Assembly (NCBI RefSeq): GCF_000005825.2
Contig: NC_013791.2
Span: 2,480,001 to 2,544,000 of the forward strand
Source: Alkalihalophilus pseudofirmus OF4
Lineage (GTDB): Bacteria; Bacillota; Bacilli; Bacillales; Bacillaceae_D
DNA: 64,000 nucleotides
Direction of reading: 5' to 3'
Below are positions 39,045-47,105 of this stretch, piece after piece. The notes beneath the pieces were generated by a model, which made no database searches, had not been told where the DNA came from, and worked only from the letters and a program-made list of their open reading frames with translations. Position 1 is the first letter of the stretch, and every line of letters begins with the position of its first letter. Made by a program: the position numbers and the translations under genes.

Positions 39045-40298
39045 TTAATTATCCCCTTTCACTCCACAAGGTAAAAAATATGACAAATTATCAGTAATAG
39101 CTGCACCTGCCCTAAAACCAAATGCACTCGCTTTTTCTCCAACAACAAAACTGCCAATGAGCAAATGCATTTCTTTTGCACCTAATTCTGTGTTAACGAG
39201 AGCCGTTGGCAGTTCCACGTATTTTTGAAATACTTTAATAAACTCGTCGTATGTATTGTGCGTCTCTTCTCCAATCACGCGGCCAAATTCTTTTATTCTT
39301 ACCGTATCTCCTTCTCTGCCGAATACAGGCTTAGAAACATATTTCTCTCCTGTTTCTACGAAAGGCTCCTCATCTAAGTATGTCGGCAAAAAATACGTTT
39401 CAATGATTTGGTGGTCGTAATCAGAAAAGTATGGATGATTCGCTTCATGCAGCCCCCATATAACAGCAAGCATTGCTTTTGTCTGCATTAAAAAAGCTGA
39501 TGGCGGATTAAGGATTCCAACCTTTTTGTGTTCGACTAATTGCAAAAATGCTTCTCCAATCAGATAGCCATCATCTGTCTGATCTCGCACTAATGCTTCA
39601 AGCGGATAAGTATGACGGTAGACTATATCTATCTTCTTTCCATCTTGATCATATACTCCAGCTTCCCTCTCACTAGTATTTACAATAAGTTCATCTAATG
39701 GGATAAAAGCAGCGCCTGGAATCTTAGCAGACTTCATCAAATAGTTTAAGGTTTCACGATCTTCTATATCCTCTTTATGAGCGGTAAATACAACATATGG
39801 ATACTCCATCAAGCCTAAGTAATCAGATAATTGATTAACGGCTGCTCGCACATTCTCGCCTATTTTCTCATCTTCTCCTTCATTAGGATCAGCACAGTCA
39901 AAGCTGTTTGCGACTTTGCCGTTTACTTCAAACACCTCTCTTATAAAGGTCGGTGTATCCGCATTGAACTCTAAGATCTTTAATCCGTTTTTAGTGTCGA
40001 CAAAGTCAAAACGGCCGATAACCGTTTCAAAGCTGATAGTCTCCTTTTTCAAAAGCGAGAGGGTTTGTTTAGGAACGCCAAGCTGTATGAGCGTTTCCTC
40101 TTCCGCTAGTCTTACTAATTGATTCGTTTTCTTAAAAATGGAGTATGCCTCTTCAGTTGCTTGCTGAACTTCTGCTACCTGCCTATTAGAAAGTGGAATA
40201 TAATCATATAAAGCATATTCCATACCATATAATCGATCCCAAAAATGATCGATCTGATTGTAAAACCTATCACGACGCTCTTTGTAACTACCCTCCAA
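39045..40298 (-). CDS. Glutathionylspermidine synthase-fold ATP-grasp amidoligase (copy 1)
   Basis: A 417-residue ATP-grasp ligase of the Gsp-synthase family, without the amidase domain. Key elements: RFDFVDTKNGLKILEFNADTPTF, GILNPPSAFL and SKPVFGREGDTV (ATP lysine and GREG loop). The frame extends to 40433 inside the preceding gene; the best start is TTG 40298, 8 bases after GGAGG, which overlaps the lipoprotein gene by 11 bases and implies translational coupling. It is paralogous to the ligase at 37361. Two ligases in one operon suggest sequential or heteromeric amide formation (inference). Confidence 0.86.
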   Translation of the reverse strand: MEGSYKERRDRFYNQIDHFWDRLYGMEYALYDYIPLSNRQVAEVQQATEEAYSIFKKTNQLVRLAEEETLIQLGVPKQTLSLLKKETISFETVIGRFDFVDTKNGLKILEFNADTPTFIREVFEVNGKVANSFDCADPNEGEDEKIGENVRAAVNQLSDYLGLMEYPYVVFTAHKEDIEDRETLNYLMKSAKIPGAAFIPLDELIVNTSEREAGVYDQDGKKIDIVYRHTYPLEALVRDQTDDGYLIGEAFLQLVEHKKVGILNPPSAFLMQTKAMLAVIWGLHEANHPYFSDYDHQIIETYFLPTYLDEEPFVETGEKYVSKPVFGREGDTVRIKEFGRVIGEETHNTYDEFIKVFQKYVELPTALVNTELGAKEMHLLIGSFVVGEKASAFGFRAGAAITDNLSYFLPCGVKGDN

Positions 40299-40767
40299 AA
40301 AAACCACCTCCACCCATTCCTGAGCGGGAGTTCGTTGTTTGGTTATTATTTTGCTGGGATTGATTTTGCTGGTTCGTTTGTTGATTTTGATTTGACTGCT
40401 GGTTTGTTTGTGAATTTGTGCTTGTGGAGCCATCTTGTCTTTGATTCGTTACTGGTGAGCTTCCTGCACTACCTAACGCTCTTCCGGCCATAAATGCGGC
40501 AAACGTTGGAAACCAGCTTCCACCTGCATAATAGTGACCATGGTGTTCTGACCCTTCTTCGGCACATTGATAAGCTTCTGCCTCTGCATCCCAAGTCCAA
40601 ACTTCACAGCCTGTTTCCTCTGGAGATGGAGGGGGTTCCTCAGGTGATGTTTGCGGGATGTTTACTAAGTCTTCTGTATTGGGACTGTAGCATGCACTCA
40701 AACTTGCTAAGGCAAAGCTTGTACCAATTATACCTTTTAGCAAGCGATCCGTTTTCGGTTTATTCAT
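40288..40767 (-). CDS. Q/N-rich lipoprotein heading the amidoligase operon
   Basis: A 159-residue lipoprotein: signal peptide with lipobox LSAC (about Cys26), a Pro/Glu-rich spacer, a middle with two cysteines and a Trp/Tyr cluster (GCEVWTWDAEAEAYQC), a Gly/Ala segment, and a C-terminal low-complexity Gln/Asn/Ser/Thr tract ending in GMGGGGFFGG. It is exported and anchored. As first gene of the operon it could be a substrate, anchor or sensor of the ligase/channel system; that is speculation. GGAGGTG precedes the ATG. Confidence 0.78.
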   Translation of the reverse strand: MNKPKTDRLLKGIIGTSFALASLSACYSPNTEDLVNIPQTSPEEPPPSPEETGCEVWTWDAEAEAYQCAEEGSEHHGHYYAGGSWFPTFAAFMAGRALGSAGSSPVTNQRQDGSTSTNSQTNQQSNQNQQTNQQNQSQQNNNQTTNSRSGMGGGGFFGG

Positions 40768-40860
40768 TTTTTACACCTCCACTACCTTATACGATGATTG
40801 TTCATATTTGTTTCATTTTTCTACCGTTGTCATTCTAGCATATATTTATTTAAAAAAGAT

Positions 40861-40885
40861 GTTTGATTCATATTTTATCGGGTAT
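40861..40885 (+). promoter_or_regulatory. Candidate sigma-B promoter of the GNAT gene
   Basis: GTTTGA (40861-40866), 13 bases, GGGTAT (40880-40885) fits the sigma-B consensus GTTTAA-N13-GGGTAT with one mismatch and lies 53 bases before the start codon. Confidence 0.6.
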
Positions 40886-40938
40886 AGGTATAGGATTAAG
40901 GATTTTAATTTATTCAACATTAAGAGAGGAAGGATGTT

Positions 40939-41658
40939 TTGAACATCTCTCAAGAAGCGCTGCACGATTTCGTATGGGGCTTAATCGCATGCCGTTATAC
41001 TTATGGAACAACTGTTAAAGAGGAAGAGAACCTTATTCAGGTTACATACGGATATCCTGTTGGTGATAGAAGACATGAGCTTTTCATTACTCCCTTTGGG
41101 CTTAGAAAAGTCTTCAAAAAAGCTCCCTTTAGCCCTCATTATTTGACACTCGTCACTTCAAGGCAAGAAGCACCTCAGCTATATTCTTATTATCTTTCAT
41201 CCTCTCACTATCTCATGATCCTAGAAGATATTGCTGCACTCGAATTGAGCACTTCTTACAAATCGGCAGATATGAAACTTAGTGAAATAACGGATTATAC
41301 AAAAGCACAGGAAGTGAACACGTATTTTCAGTTAAATGCTGTAAATTTAGAACAGATAGAACAGGAAGGGATTAACCAATATGTAATGTACGATCACCTA
41401 ACACCTGTCGGATTTGGCCGAATCTCATCAACGAGAAAGTCAAAACGAGCCTGTTTAGATAATATTTATATTGACCCTGATTATCGAAAGCAAGGGTTAG
41501 GGAGCCACTTATGTGAAAAAATCATTCTCTATTCCGCCCCCCATACAACGAGCTGGATTTTAGCTTCTAGTCAAATGGGCTTCAGCATCTATCTCAAACT
41601 GGGGTTTAGAAACACAGCTTTCTTATTTACGTACAAAAAAAGGTCTAACTCTATATGA
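40939..41658 (+). CDS. GNAT family N-acetyltransferase
   Basis: A 239-residue protein. The C-terminal half (about 110-239) is a GNAT domain with the acetyl-CoA loop DPDYRKQGLGSHLCEKI and YLKLGFRNTAF at the end. The N-terminal half is not a family I recognise. Start is TTG 40939, after AGAGGAAGG. Its 3' end overlaps that of the convergent cobyrinate synthase gene by 8 bases. The upstream sigma-B-like promoter suggests induction by general stress. Substrate unknown. Confidence 0.83.
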   Translation: MNISQEALHDFVWGLIACRYTYGTTVKEEENLIQVTYGYPVGDRRHELFITPFGLRKVFKKAPFSPHYLTLVTSRQEAPQLYSYYLSSSHYLMILEDIAALELSTSYKSADMKLSEITDYTKAQEVNTYFQLNAVNLEQIEQEGINQYVMYDHLTPVGFGRISSTRKSKRACLDNIYIDPDYRKQGLGSHLCEKIILYSAPHTTSWILASSQMGFSIYLKLGFRNTAFLFTYKKRSNSI

Positions 41659-41671
41659 GGTTAGACCTTTT
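41638..41671. terminator. Bidirectional terminator inside two overlapping gene ends
   Basis: A 12-bp perfect stem AAAAGGTCTAAC / GTTAGACCTTTT with a 10-base loop. It spans the 3' coding ends of both the GNAT gene and the convergent cobyrinate synthase gene, which themselves overlap at 41651-41658. Confidence 0.9.
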
Positions 41672-43039
41672 CTTCTTATATTCGGAGCAGGCATTAATTA
41701 TATTTTTGACTACCAAAGGATTGGAGGCAAAATGAAGATGGATATAACTAGCTACAAGAGAACCCTCTAAATATCCTTGGAACTCGTTCTTACCCCAGCT
41801 ATCATATTGAAAACAAGGGTTAACTTCTTCATGGCTTCTAATAGAAGAATAATGAAATTCATGCCCTCTAAGCTTCGTCCCTTTTTTTCCTAGTATTGAA
41901 TCTTCTACAATATTAACTTCTCTGTACCCAATAGCTGATAAGGTTTCATTCATCTGAATATGATGCGGAATAATACCTGCCATGGGGTACGTTTTTCCGC
42001 TTGTCAATCTAAGGCTTTCACATAAGAGCATATACCCCCCACACTCTGCAAAAATCGGCGTTTGGTCAATAACCGCCTCTTTTAGCTGTTTAAATAATAA
42101 TGGATGAGAGGAAAGTCGGCTCGCATATTCTTCTGGGAAGCCTCCGCCTAAATAAAGCCCGTCACAATCAGCTGGAATGCTTTCTCCTTTCAATGGAGAA
42201 AAGTAGCATAGATCAGCTCCTGCCTGCCTTAGCAAGTCGAGATTTGCTTCGTAATAAAAATGAAATGCTTCATCATAGGCAACTCCTATTTTCACCTTTT
42301 CTTTAGCAGGTGAACTGTAATTGACTTCATCCTGGGGTGGCGGAATGACAGGTGCTTCGCTCGCTATCTTATCGATCAGATCTAGATCAAACTGCTTTTC
42401 GACCGTAACGCTTAATTGTTCAATCAAACGATCATATTCACCATCTTGAAGAGCGGATATCAGTCCTAGTTGACGCTCTGGCAAAGTAGGTGTATCCCCT
42501 GTTTTAAGGTACCCGACTACAGGAATCTGGCACATTTGTTCAATTGCGCTCTTACATAATTCCGCATGGCCTGAACTCCCTGCCTGATTAAGAATTACTC
42601 CTTTAATCGTGGAACCGCTCTGTAGAAGTTGAAACCCTCTCACCATCGCTGCTGCACTTCTAGCTGCTCCGCTGATATTAATTACTAATAAACTAGGAGC
42701 AGCTAAGATTTTGCTTATTTCGTATGTGCTCCCCTCATCACTTAAGGCTGAATGGCCATCATAATAACCCATCATTCCTTCAATGATTGATAGGTCCGCA
42801 TCATTACTTCCATCAATAAATGTTTGCCTAACCCATTCAGATGAAGTCATCCATGTATCTAGTTGATGAGATGTGCGCTTTGTAATAGCGCGATGAAACG
42901 TTGGATCAATATAATCGGGGCCGCATTTATATCCTTGAACTCTTTTACCTTTCTTTTTATAGGATGCCATTAAACCTAACGTAATGGTTGTTTTTCCTAC
43001 TCCGCTGTCTGTACCTGTAACTACGATTCGTGGCTGCAT
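41651..43039 (-). CDS. cbiA: Cobyrinate a,c-diamide synthase (CobB/CbiA)
   Basis: A 462-residue glutamine-dependent amidotransferase that amidates the a and c acetate side chains of cobyrinate (or, in related enzymes, of Ni-sirohydrochlorin). N-terminal ATPase: GTDSGVGKTTITLGL P-loop and CGPDYIDPTFH. C-terminal class I glutaminase: nucleophile in FAECGGYMLL and the His in YIHLHFASN. Length is normal. No other cobalamin gene is in the window, so it must act with a remote pathway, in salvage, or on another tetrapyrrole. An MFS gene lies 18 bases upstream in the same operon. Confidence 0.93.
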   Translation of the reverse strand: MQPRIVVTGTDSGVGKTTITLGLMASYKKKGKRVQGYKCGPDYIDPTFHRAITKRTSHQLDTWMTSSEWVRQTFIDGSNDADLSIIEGMMGYYDGHSALSDEGSTYEISKILAAPSLLVINISGAARSAAAMVRGFQLLQSGSTIKGVILNQAGSSGHAELCKSAIEQMCQIPVVGYLKTGDTPTLPERQLGLISALQDGEYDRLIEQLSVTVEKQFDLDLIDKIASEAPVIPPPQDEVNYSSPAKEKVKIGVAYDEAFHFYYEANLDLLRQAGADLCYFSPLKGESIPADCDGLYLGGGFPEEYASRLSSHPLLFKQLKEAVIDQTPIFAECGGYMLLCESLRLTSGKTYPMAGIIPHHIQMNETLSAIGYREVNIVEDSILGKKGTKLRGHEFHYSSIRSHEEVNPCFQYDSWGKNEFQGYLEGSLVASYIHLHFASNPLVVKNIINACSEYKKKRSNLI

Positions 43040-43057
43040 TTTTTATTCTCACTCCTA

Positions 43058-44263
43058 TTACAAATGTGCTTTTTCTTGTTTAAATGAATAGACATCCTTT
43101 TTTCGCTGGAATTGATGCATCTTCATACAAGCTATGCCTCCTATTAAACTAACAAAGGCTGATAAAATAAGTGCTCCAAAATACTTATTTGTCATTTCTA
43201 TAATGACCCCCGTAGCTAAAGGAGAAATGATCTGGCCGACACTAAAAAAGATCGTGACAAACCCCATAGCTATAGGTACAGCTTTTGGAGAAACAAAGTC
43301 TGCTACAGCCGCATTCATAATCGTTGGGACGGCCCATAAAGTAAGCCCGTATATACCTACTTCAATAGCAACCAATAATGGAGATATAGAAATAGATAAC
43401 GCGATAAGCATTGTAAATTGAATCAGCAATACAGCTGATAATGCGTACATTCTCCCTAATTTATCAGATATCGTCCCCCATATAAACCCGCTTGCTATAC
43501 TGAGCGCTCCTGCAATAGAGAAATAGAGCCCTGATCGTTCTTTTGAGTAACCTAAATCAAACATAAGATAATCAACTAAAAAAGTAGAAAATACTAAATA
43601 ACTGAATCCCCAAGATAAGTATATAAATCCTATTGTCCACACTCTTTTATTACGATAAATAAAGGGTGTTGAATTCATATTTAAGGAACGGTCATTATTT
43701 ATCGCGGGGTGAACCTGATGTTTTAATGCTGGTGCATTTTTTAAGAATAACCCATTAATCAAGATAAATATAGAAGTAATCCCCGCCAGGATATACCAGC
43801 TGTCTCTCCAACCCTCCGCACTCTCACGAACGATTTTTGGAACAAGTATACCACTTATTACCATACCGACTCCAAGGCCGCCCATTGCAATCCCTATCGC
43901 CATTCCTTTGTTTTTATTTGAAAACCAGCTTCCAGCCAAGCCCATTGCTGGTATAGAAGAACCGCCTGAGCCTACCCCTAAAAGAAGCACACCAACGACA
44001 GCTACAAAGAAATTTGCTGCATTGGCATTAATAAGCATCCCGACAATAATAATCGTAAGGGAGACGTTAATGACAACTTTTGCACCAATCTTAACGACAA
44101 AGTAACCTACAACAGCTACACTTATCAAATACCCTATAAAAGCTGCAGAGGCGACAAAGCCGATCTGCCTGTAATCTAGACCTATTCCATCTTTCATAAA
44201 AGGTAAAATGGCTCCCAAAGAAAAGCGGCCAAACCCAAGGCTAGCAAGCATCGTCAAAAACAA
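43058..44263 (-). CDS. MFS transporter co-transcribed with cbiA
   Basis: A major facilitator protein of about 401 residues with twelve hydrophobic segments, GMAIGIAMGGLGVGM in helix 5 and GTISDKLGRMYA in the loop 8-9 position. It resembles the YbfB/OFA-like group by eye. The TTG at 44263 has no ribosome site. Twelve codons upstream a CTG (44299) lies 9 bases after AAAGGGG and would complete the first helix (SSVILFLLFLTMLAS), so initiation at a rare CTG is likely. Its operon with cbiA suggests a cargo linked to tetrapyrrole or corrinoid metabolism (inference). Confidence 0.8.
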   Translation of the reverse strand: MFLTMLASLGFGRFSLGAILPFMKDGIGLDYRQIGFVASAAFIGYLISVAVVGYFVVKIGAKVVINVSLTIIIVGMLINANAANFFVAVVGVLLLGVGSGGSSIPAMGLAGSWFSNKNKGMAIGIAMGGLGVGMVISGILVPKIVRESAEGWRDSWYILAGITSIFILINGLFLKNAPALKHQVHPAINNDRSLNMNSTPFIYRNKRVWTIGFIYLSWGFSYLVFSTFLVDYLMFDLGYSKERSGLYFSIAGALSIASGFIWGTISDKLGRMYALSAVLLIQFTMLIALSISISPLLVAIEVGIYGLTLWAVPTIMNAAVADFVSPKAVPIAMGFVTIFFSVGQIISPLATGVIIEMTNKYFGALILSAFVSLIGGIACMKMHQFQRKKDVYSFKQEKAHL

Positions 44264-44387
44264 TAAAAATAAAATAACAGAGCTTTTTTGTATCTTCAGA
44301 TGTAAACACCCCTTTAGGCGTCATTTTATGAATATAGTCCATCCTTAGATAATTCGCGGGCAAGATGACTATTCCTGCAAATATACA

Positions 44388-44422
44388 GCAAAAAAGCCCT
44401 AGTTCACGACACTACTAGGACC
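44388..44422 (-). terminator. Terminator of the 179-residue hypothetical gene
   Basis: An 8-bp stem GTCCTAGT / ACTAGGGC (one wobble) with an 8-10-base loop and six T on the minus strand. Confidence 0.75.
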
Positions 44423-44425
44423 AAA

Positions 44426-44962
44426 TCATTCGATACTTGTACATTTTATCGTTTGATGAAAGTCATTACTTGTTAAAATTATATTTTCATCAAGCCCATT
44501 ACACACTGCTAGATACCCCCGCTCTAAATTAAATCCAATCCCGTCAATCACATAATCAACCGCTACCTTTCCACTTAATTGATCTTCCTTAAGGCAGGAG
44601 GTATGAACCGTGCTTTCAATCATTTCTATTGATCGTATCTCTTGATTTAATACTCTATGTATTTCATTTAATTTGTTCTCTTCCCATGATATCTGCATAC
44701 TAGAAGGTGCGAGCTCTAAATTAATTGTGTTAAAGGTAATTGAATACTCGCCAATCCGATTTGCACAAAGTTCAATTTGCTCATTCCCCGCCTCAATAAC
44801 CACAGGCATTTCTCTCAACCACCTATTACTTTGATGATCCCAAGCAATCCATATACTTTCAATCGTTTTCCCTGTCAAGGCTACTAATTTTTCTTTATGT
44901 TCTGCTACTAAGTCCACGGGATTACTGATAAAGCGAGGTGAATAAGTATTAAGTCTACCCAT
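44426..44962 (-). CDS. Hypothetical protein, 178 residues
   Basis: I do not recognise this family. The product is a soluble, mainly beta-type protein with DHQSNRWLREMPVVIEAGNEQIELCANRIGE and a later VDYVIDGIGFNLERGYLAVCNGLDENIILT; no signal peptide or catalytic motif is evident. Start ATG 44962 lies 6 bases after GGAGG; a GTG immediately before it is an alternative. A sigma-B-like promoter (45055-45080) upstream suggests stress induction. It has its own terminator. Confidence 0.7.
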   Translation of the reverse strand: MGRLNTYSPRFISNPVDLVAEHKEKLVALTGKTIESIWIAWDHQSNRWLREMPVVIEAGNEQIELCANRIGEYSITFNTINLELAPSSMQISWEENKLNEIHRVLNQEIRSIEMIESTVHTSCLKEDQLSGKVAVDYVIDGIGFNLERGYLAVCNGLDENIILTSNDFHQTIKCTSIE

Positions 44963-45054
44963 CACGGTCCTCCTTTTCCGATATCTCTTTGGCTCAACAT
45001 GATTGTATGATTCATTAATATATGAATACCGATACCGATGCCTTCTTTACCCCT

Positions 45055-45080
45055 ATACCTATATTATTAATCATATAAAC
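45055..45080 (-). promoter_or_regulatory. Candidate sigma-B promoter of the 178-residue hypothetical gene
   Basis: On the minus strand GTTTAT (45080-45075), 14 bases, AGGTAT (45060-45055); one mismatch in each element. Confidence 0.45.
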
Positions 45081-45134
45081 GTATATTGGAAGGAAAATCT
45101 AATTCATATAATAATTTGTAAATGTAAATACCCT

Positions 45135-45161
45135 GTTTAGCTCCACTTGAACCATGGGTAA
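45135..45161 (+). promoter_or_regulatory. Candidate sigma-B promoter of the small membrane protein gene
   Basis: GTTTAG (45135-45140), 15 bases, GGGTAA (45156-45161), ending 26 bases before the start codon. Confidence 0.5.
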
Positions 45162-45187
45162 GGGATAGATAAAAGGAGGAATCAGGT

Positions 45188-45376
45188 ATGTTCCGAAATG
45201 TAAACAAACATCTATTTTATTGCATTATTTACCTTATTGCCGCCTTAATTAGTGGAATCGGATTGCTTTTTAATCACAATATAAGCATCCTATTCGTCGT
45301 TTTAACTGGTGTTTTTTTCATCCTATCTATACTTTCATTTTCACGTTACTTAATGAATAAGCCCAAAAAACTTTAA
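45188..45376 (+). CDS. Small membrane protein (62 residues)
   Basis: Two predicted transmembrane helices (LFYCIIYLIAALISGIGLLF and ISILFVVLTGVFFILSILSF) flanked by basic ends. AAAAGGAGG with 8-base spacing makes translation likely. I know no named family. The sigma-B-like promoter upstream points to a stress role. Confidence 0.65.
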   Translation: MFRNVNKHLFYCIIYLIAALISGIGLLFNHNISILFVVLTGVFFILSILSFSRYLMNKPKKL

Positions 45377-45390
45377 TCCATGTCCCAAAT

Positions 45391-45418
45391 GAAAACCCCG
45401 CTGCTTAGGCAGCGGGGC
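45391..45418 (-). terminator. Terminator of the sulfane-sulfur operon
   Basis: A 9-bp GC-rich stem CCCCGCTGC / GCAGCGGGG with a 4-base loop, followed by TTTTC on the minus strand. It can also end the convergent small gene. Confidence 0.9.
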
Positions 45419-45431
45419 TATTAAAGTGTTC

Positions 45432-46559
45432 TTAGCGAACGGCACAGCGGTTAGGGCCGATCTCCATTTCACGTTGTTCGTCAACATCAGGAGTTACTTT
45501 CCCCATATTTGTTTGACGAATTTCTTGGTATGCATTAGGCTGCGGGGGAAGATTCTCAGTTACTAACTTTCTAAAAGTCTCTTCATCGTCAATATTTAAG
45601 CCATGATTCTCTGCAAATAAAGTCCCTAACTTCTTCGCTACGCTTCCATCAGCATTTAATTCCTCAATAATCATAAAGTGAGCAGGCAGTACAATTAATT
45701 CCTCAGATAACTCCTTGTACTTAACGTATAAGCTCTCACGCAAGTCGCCAACCCAGTCCTCTGCCATTCCAGCAAGATCTGGTCTGCCGATTGAGTCAAT
45801 GAATAGGATATCACCAGATAATAGGTATTTTTCATCGACTACAAATGATGTAGAACCAATCGTATGACCAGGTGAATATAAGGCGTGAATATTAATTTTT
45901 GTATCCCCTATCTTCACTTCATTTCCATCTTGTAGTGCATGATATTCAAAAAGAACTTCTTCAGCATCCTTTGGTGGAAGCCAGTAAGCTGCACCTGTAG
46001 CCTCAGCGATTTTTCTGCCGCCTGAAATATGGTCAGCATGAAGATGTGTATCGAATACATGCTTAATCGTTGCTCCTATCTCACTAGCGAAGTTAATATA
46101 AATATCTGTCATTCTCGTTGCATCGATAATAGCTGCTTCTCCGTTAGAGACAACCATGTAAGATAAGCACCCTTTTCCGATACGAACAAATTGATACATC
46201 TCTCCGCCATTACTTAGCTCCCCAACTTTCACAGGCTCTAAATGCTCACTCCAAGCTTTCATACCGCCAGAAAGATAGGATACATTTAAGCCAGCTTCTA
46301 GAATCATCTCAGCTACCATGATTGAAGAACCTTCTTTTGCACAGACCACTAGGATCTCTTTATCTTTTGGCAGTTTATCCATAATACCCTCTACCCCATC
46401 GATCAAATCAAAGTAAGGGATATTTAGGTAATCAAACTTTTCTCCTTCAATTTTCCAATCAGCAAAATCTCCTTCGTTACGTACATCTAAAATAAATAGT
46501 TCTTTTTTGTCCATTACTTTTCTTGTTACTTCTTTAGCAGTCATCGCTTTTACTGACAT
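45432..46559 (-). CDS. Rhodanese / metallo-beta-lactamase fusion (persulfide dioxygenase type)
   Basis: A 375-residue fusion. Residues 1-105 are a rhodanese domain with active cysteine in VVCAKEGSS (Cys73). From about 115 on is an MBL-fold domain with [11 protein letters not shown] (iron ligands), SPGHTIGS and SGDILFID, the ETHE1-like set. Such proteins (YrkH, CstB relatives) oxidise persulfides to sulfite or thiosulfate. Domain order is the reverse of CstB, which has MBL first. It is last in a four-gene operon for reactive sulfur and likely under CstR-type control. Confidence 0.9.
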   Translation of the reverse strand: MSVKAMTAKEVTRKVMDKKELFILDVRNEGDFADWKIEGEKFDYLNIPYFDLIDGVEGIMDKLPKDKEILVVCAKEGSSIMVAEMILEAGLNVSYLSGGMKAWSEHLEPVKVGELSNGGEMYQFVRIGKGCLSYMVVSNGEAAIIDATRMTDIYINFASEIGATIKHVFDTHLHADHISGGRKIAEATGAAYWLPPKDAEEVLFEYHALQDGNEVKIGDTKINIHALYSPGHTIGSTSFVVDEKYLLSGDILFIDSIGRPDLAGMAEDWVGDLRESLYVKYKELSEELIVLPAHFMIIEELNADGSVAKKLGTLFAENHGLNIDDEETFRKLVTENLPPQPNAYQEIRQTNMGKVTPDVDEQREMEIGPNRCAVR

Positions 46560-46602
46560 TCAAGTTACCCCCTGTAGTATAATTAATAGTAAAATTTTTT
46601 AA

Positions 46603-46998
46603 TTAAAATGTTAACGTTACGTCGGCATCTTTAGCAAACTCTAAAAAGGTTACCGCTCCGCCAACTTCAATTCCATCTACAAAATCTTTCTTTTCAAGTC
46701 CCATTACATCCATCGTCATTTGACAACCAATAAATCTAACTCCTAACTCTTGAGCCATCTCTACTAATTCTGGGATGCCTGGTACATTTGCTTCCTTGAA
46801 CCCTTCAGCAATTTGTTCTTTTCCTTCTGGCATAGCTAATTGTTTATGTGCTTCCTTATGGATTAAATTCAATCCTTCAAATGTGAAAAAGATGGCTACT
46901 TCCTGATCTGTTGAAGCTGCTGCTGTAGCGATATTAAATACTTTGTATGCATCAAACATTCCACCATTACTTGCGATAATAGCTACTTTATTACTCAT
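46603..46998 (-). CDS. DsrE/DsrF-like sulfur carrier protein
   Basis: A 131-residue DsrE-fold protein. It begins MSNKVAIIASNGGMFDAYKVFNIA and has a single cysteine, in RFIGCQMTMDVMG (Cys92), placed where DsrE/TusD/YrkE-like proteins carry persulfide. It probably shuttles sulfane sulfur between the rhodanese and the dioxygenase encoded next to it. AGGGGGAAAT-type ribosome site upstream. Start sits just beyond a 14-base tandem repeat. Confidence 0.87.
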   Translation of the reverse strand: MSNKVAIIASNGGMFDAYKVFNIATAAASTDQEVAIFFTFEGLNLIHKEAHKQLAMPEGKEQIAEGFKEANVPGIPELVEMAQELGVRFIGCQMTMDVMGLEKKDFVDGIEVGGAVTFLEFAKDADVTLTF

Positions 46999-47035
46999 TT
47001 TAAATTTCCCCCTAGTTTTTTAATTTGAATTTTAT

Positions 47036-47105
47036 GATTAAACTTTATTGATTAAACTCTATTGATTAAACTCTATTGATTAAACTCTATTCATTAAACT
47101 CATAA
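47036..47105. repeat. 14-bp tandem repeat (about 4.5 copies)
   Basis: GATTAAACTCTATT is repeated at 47036, 47050, 47064 and 47078 with a degenerate fifth copy at 47092. The array covers the 3' end and stop codon of the glutaredoxin gene and most of the gap to the DsrE gene. It reads as stepwise duplication of the gene end. Confidence 0.95.

Noticed and set aside
47036-47105. CRISPR-like array
   Set aside because: The units are 14 bases long with no spacers; it is a simple tandem repeat over a gene end.
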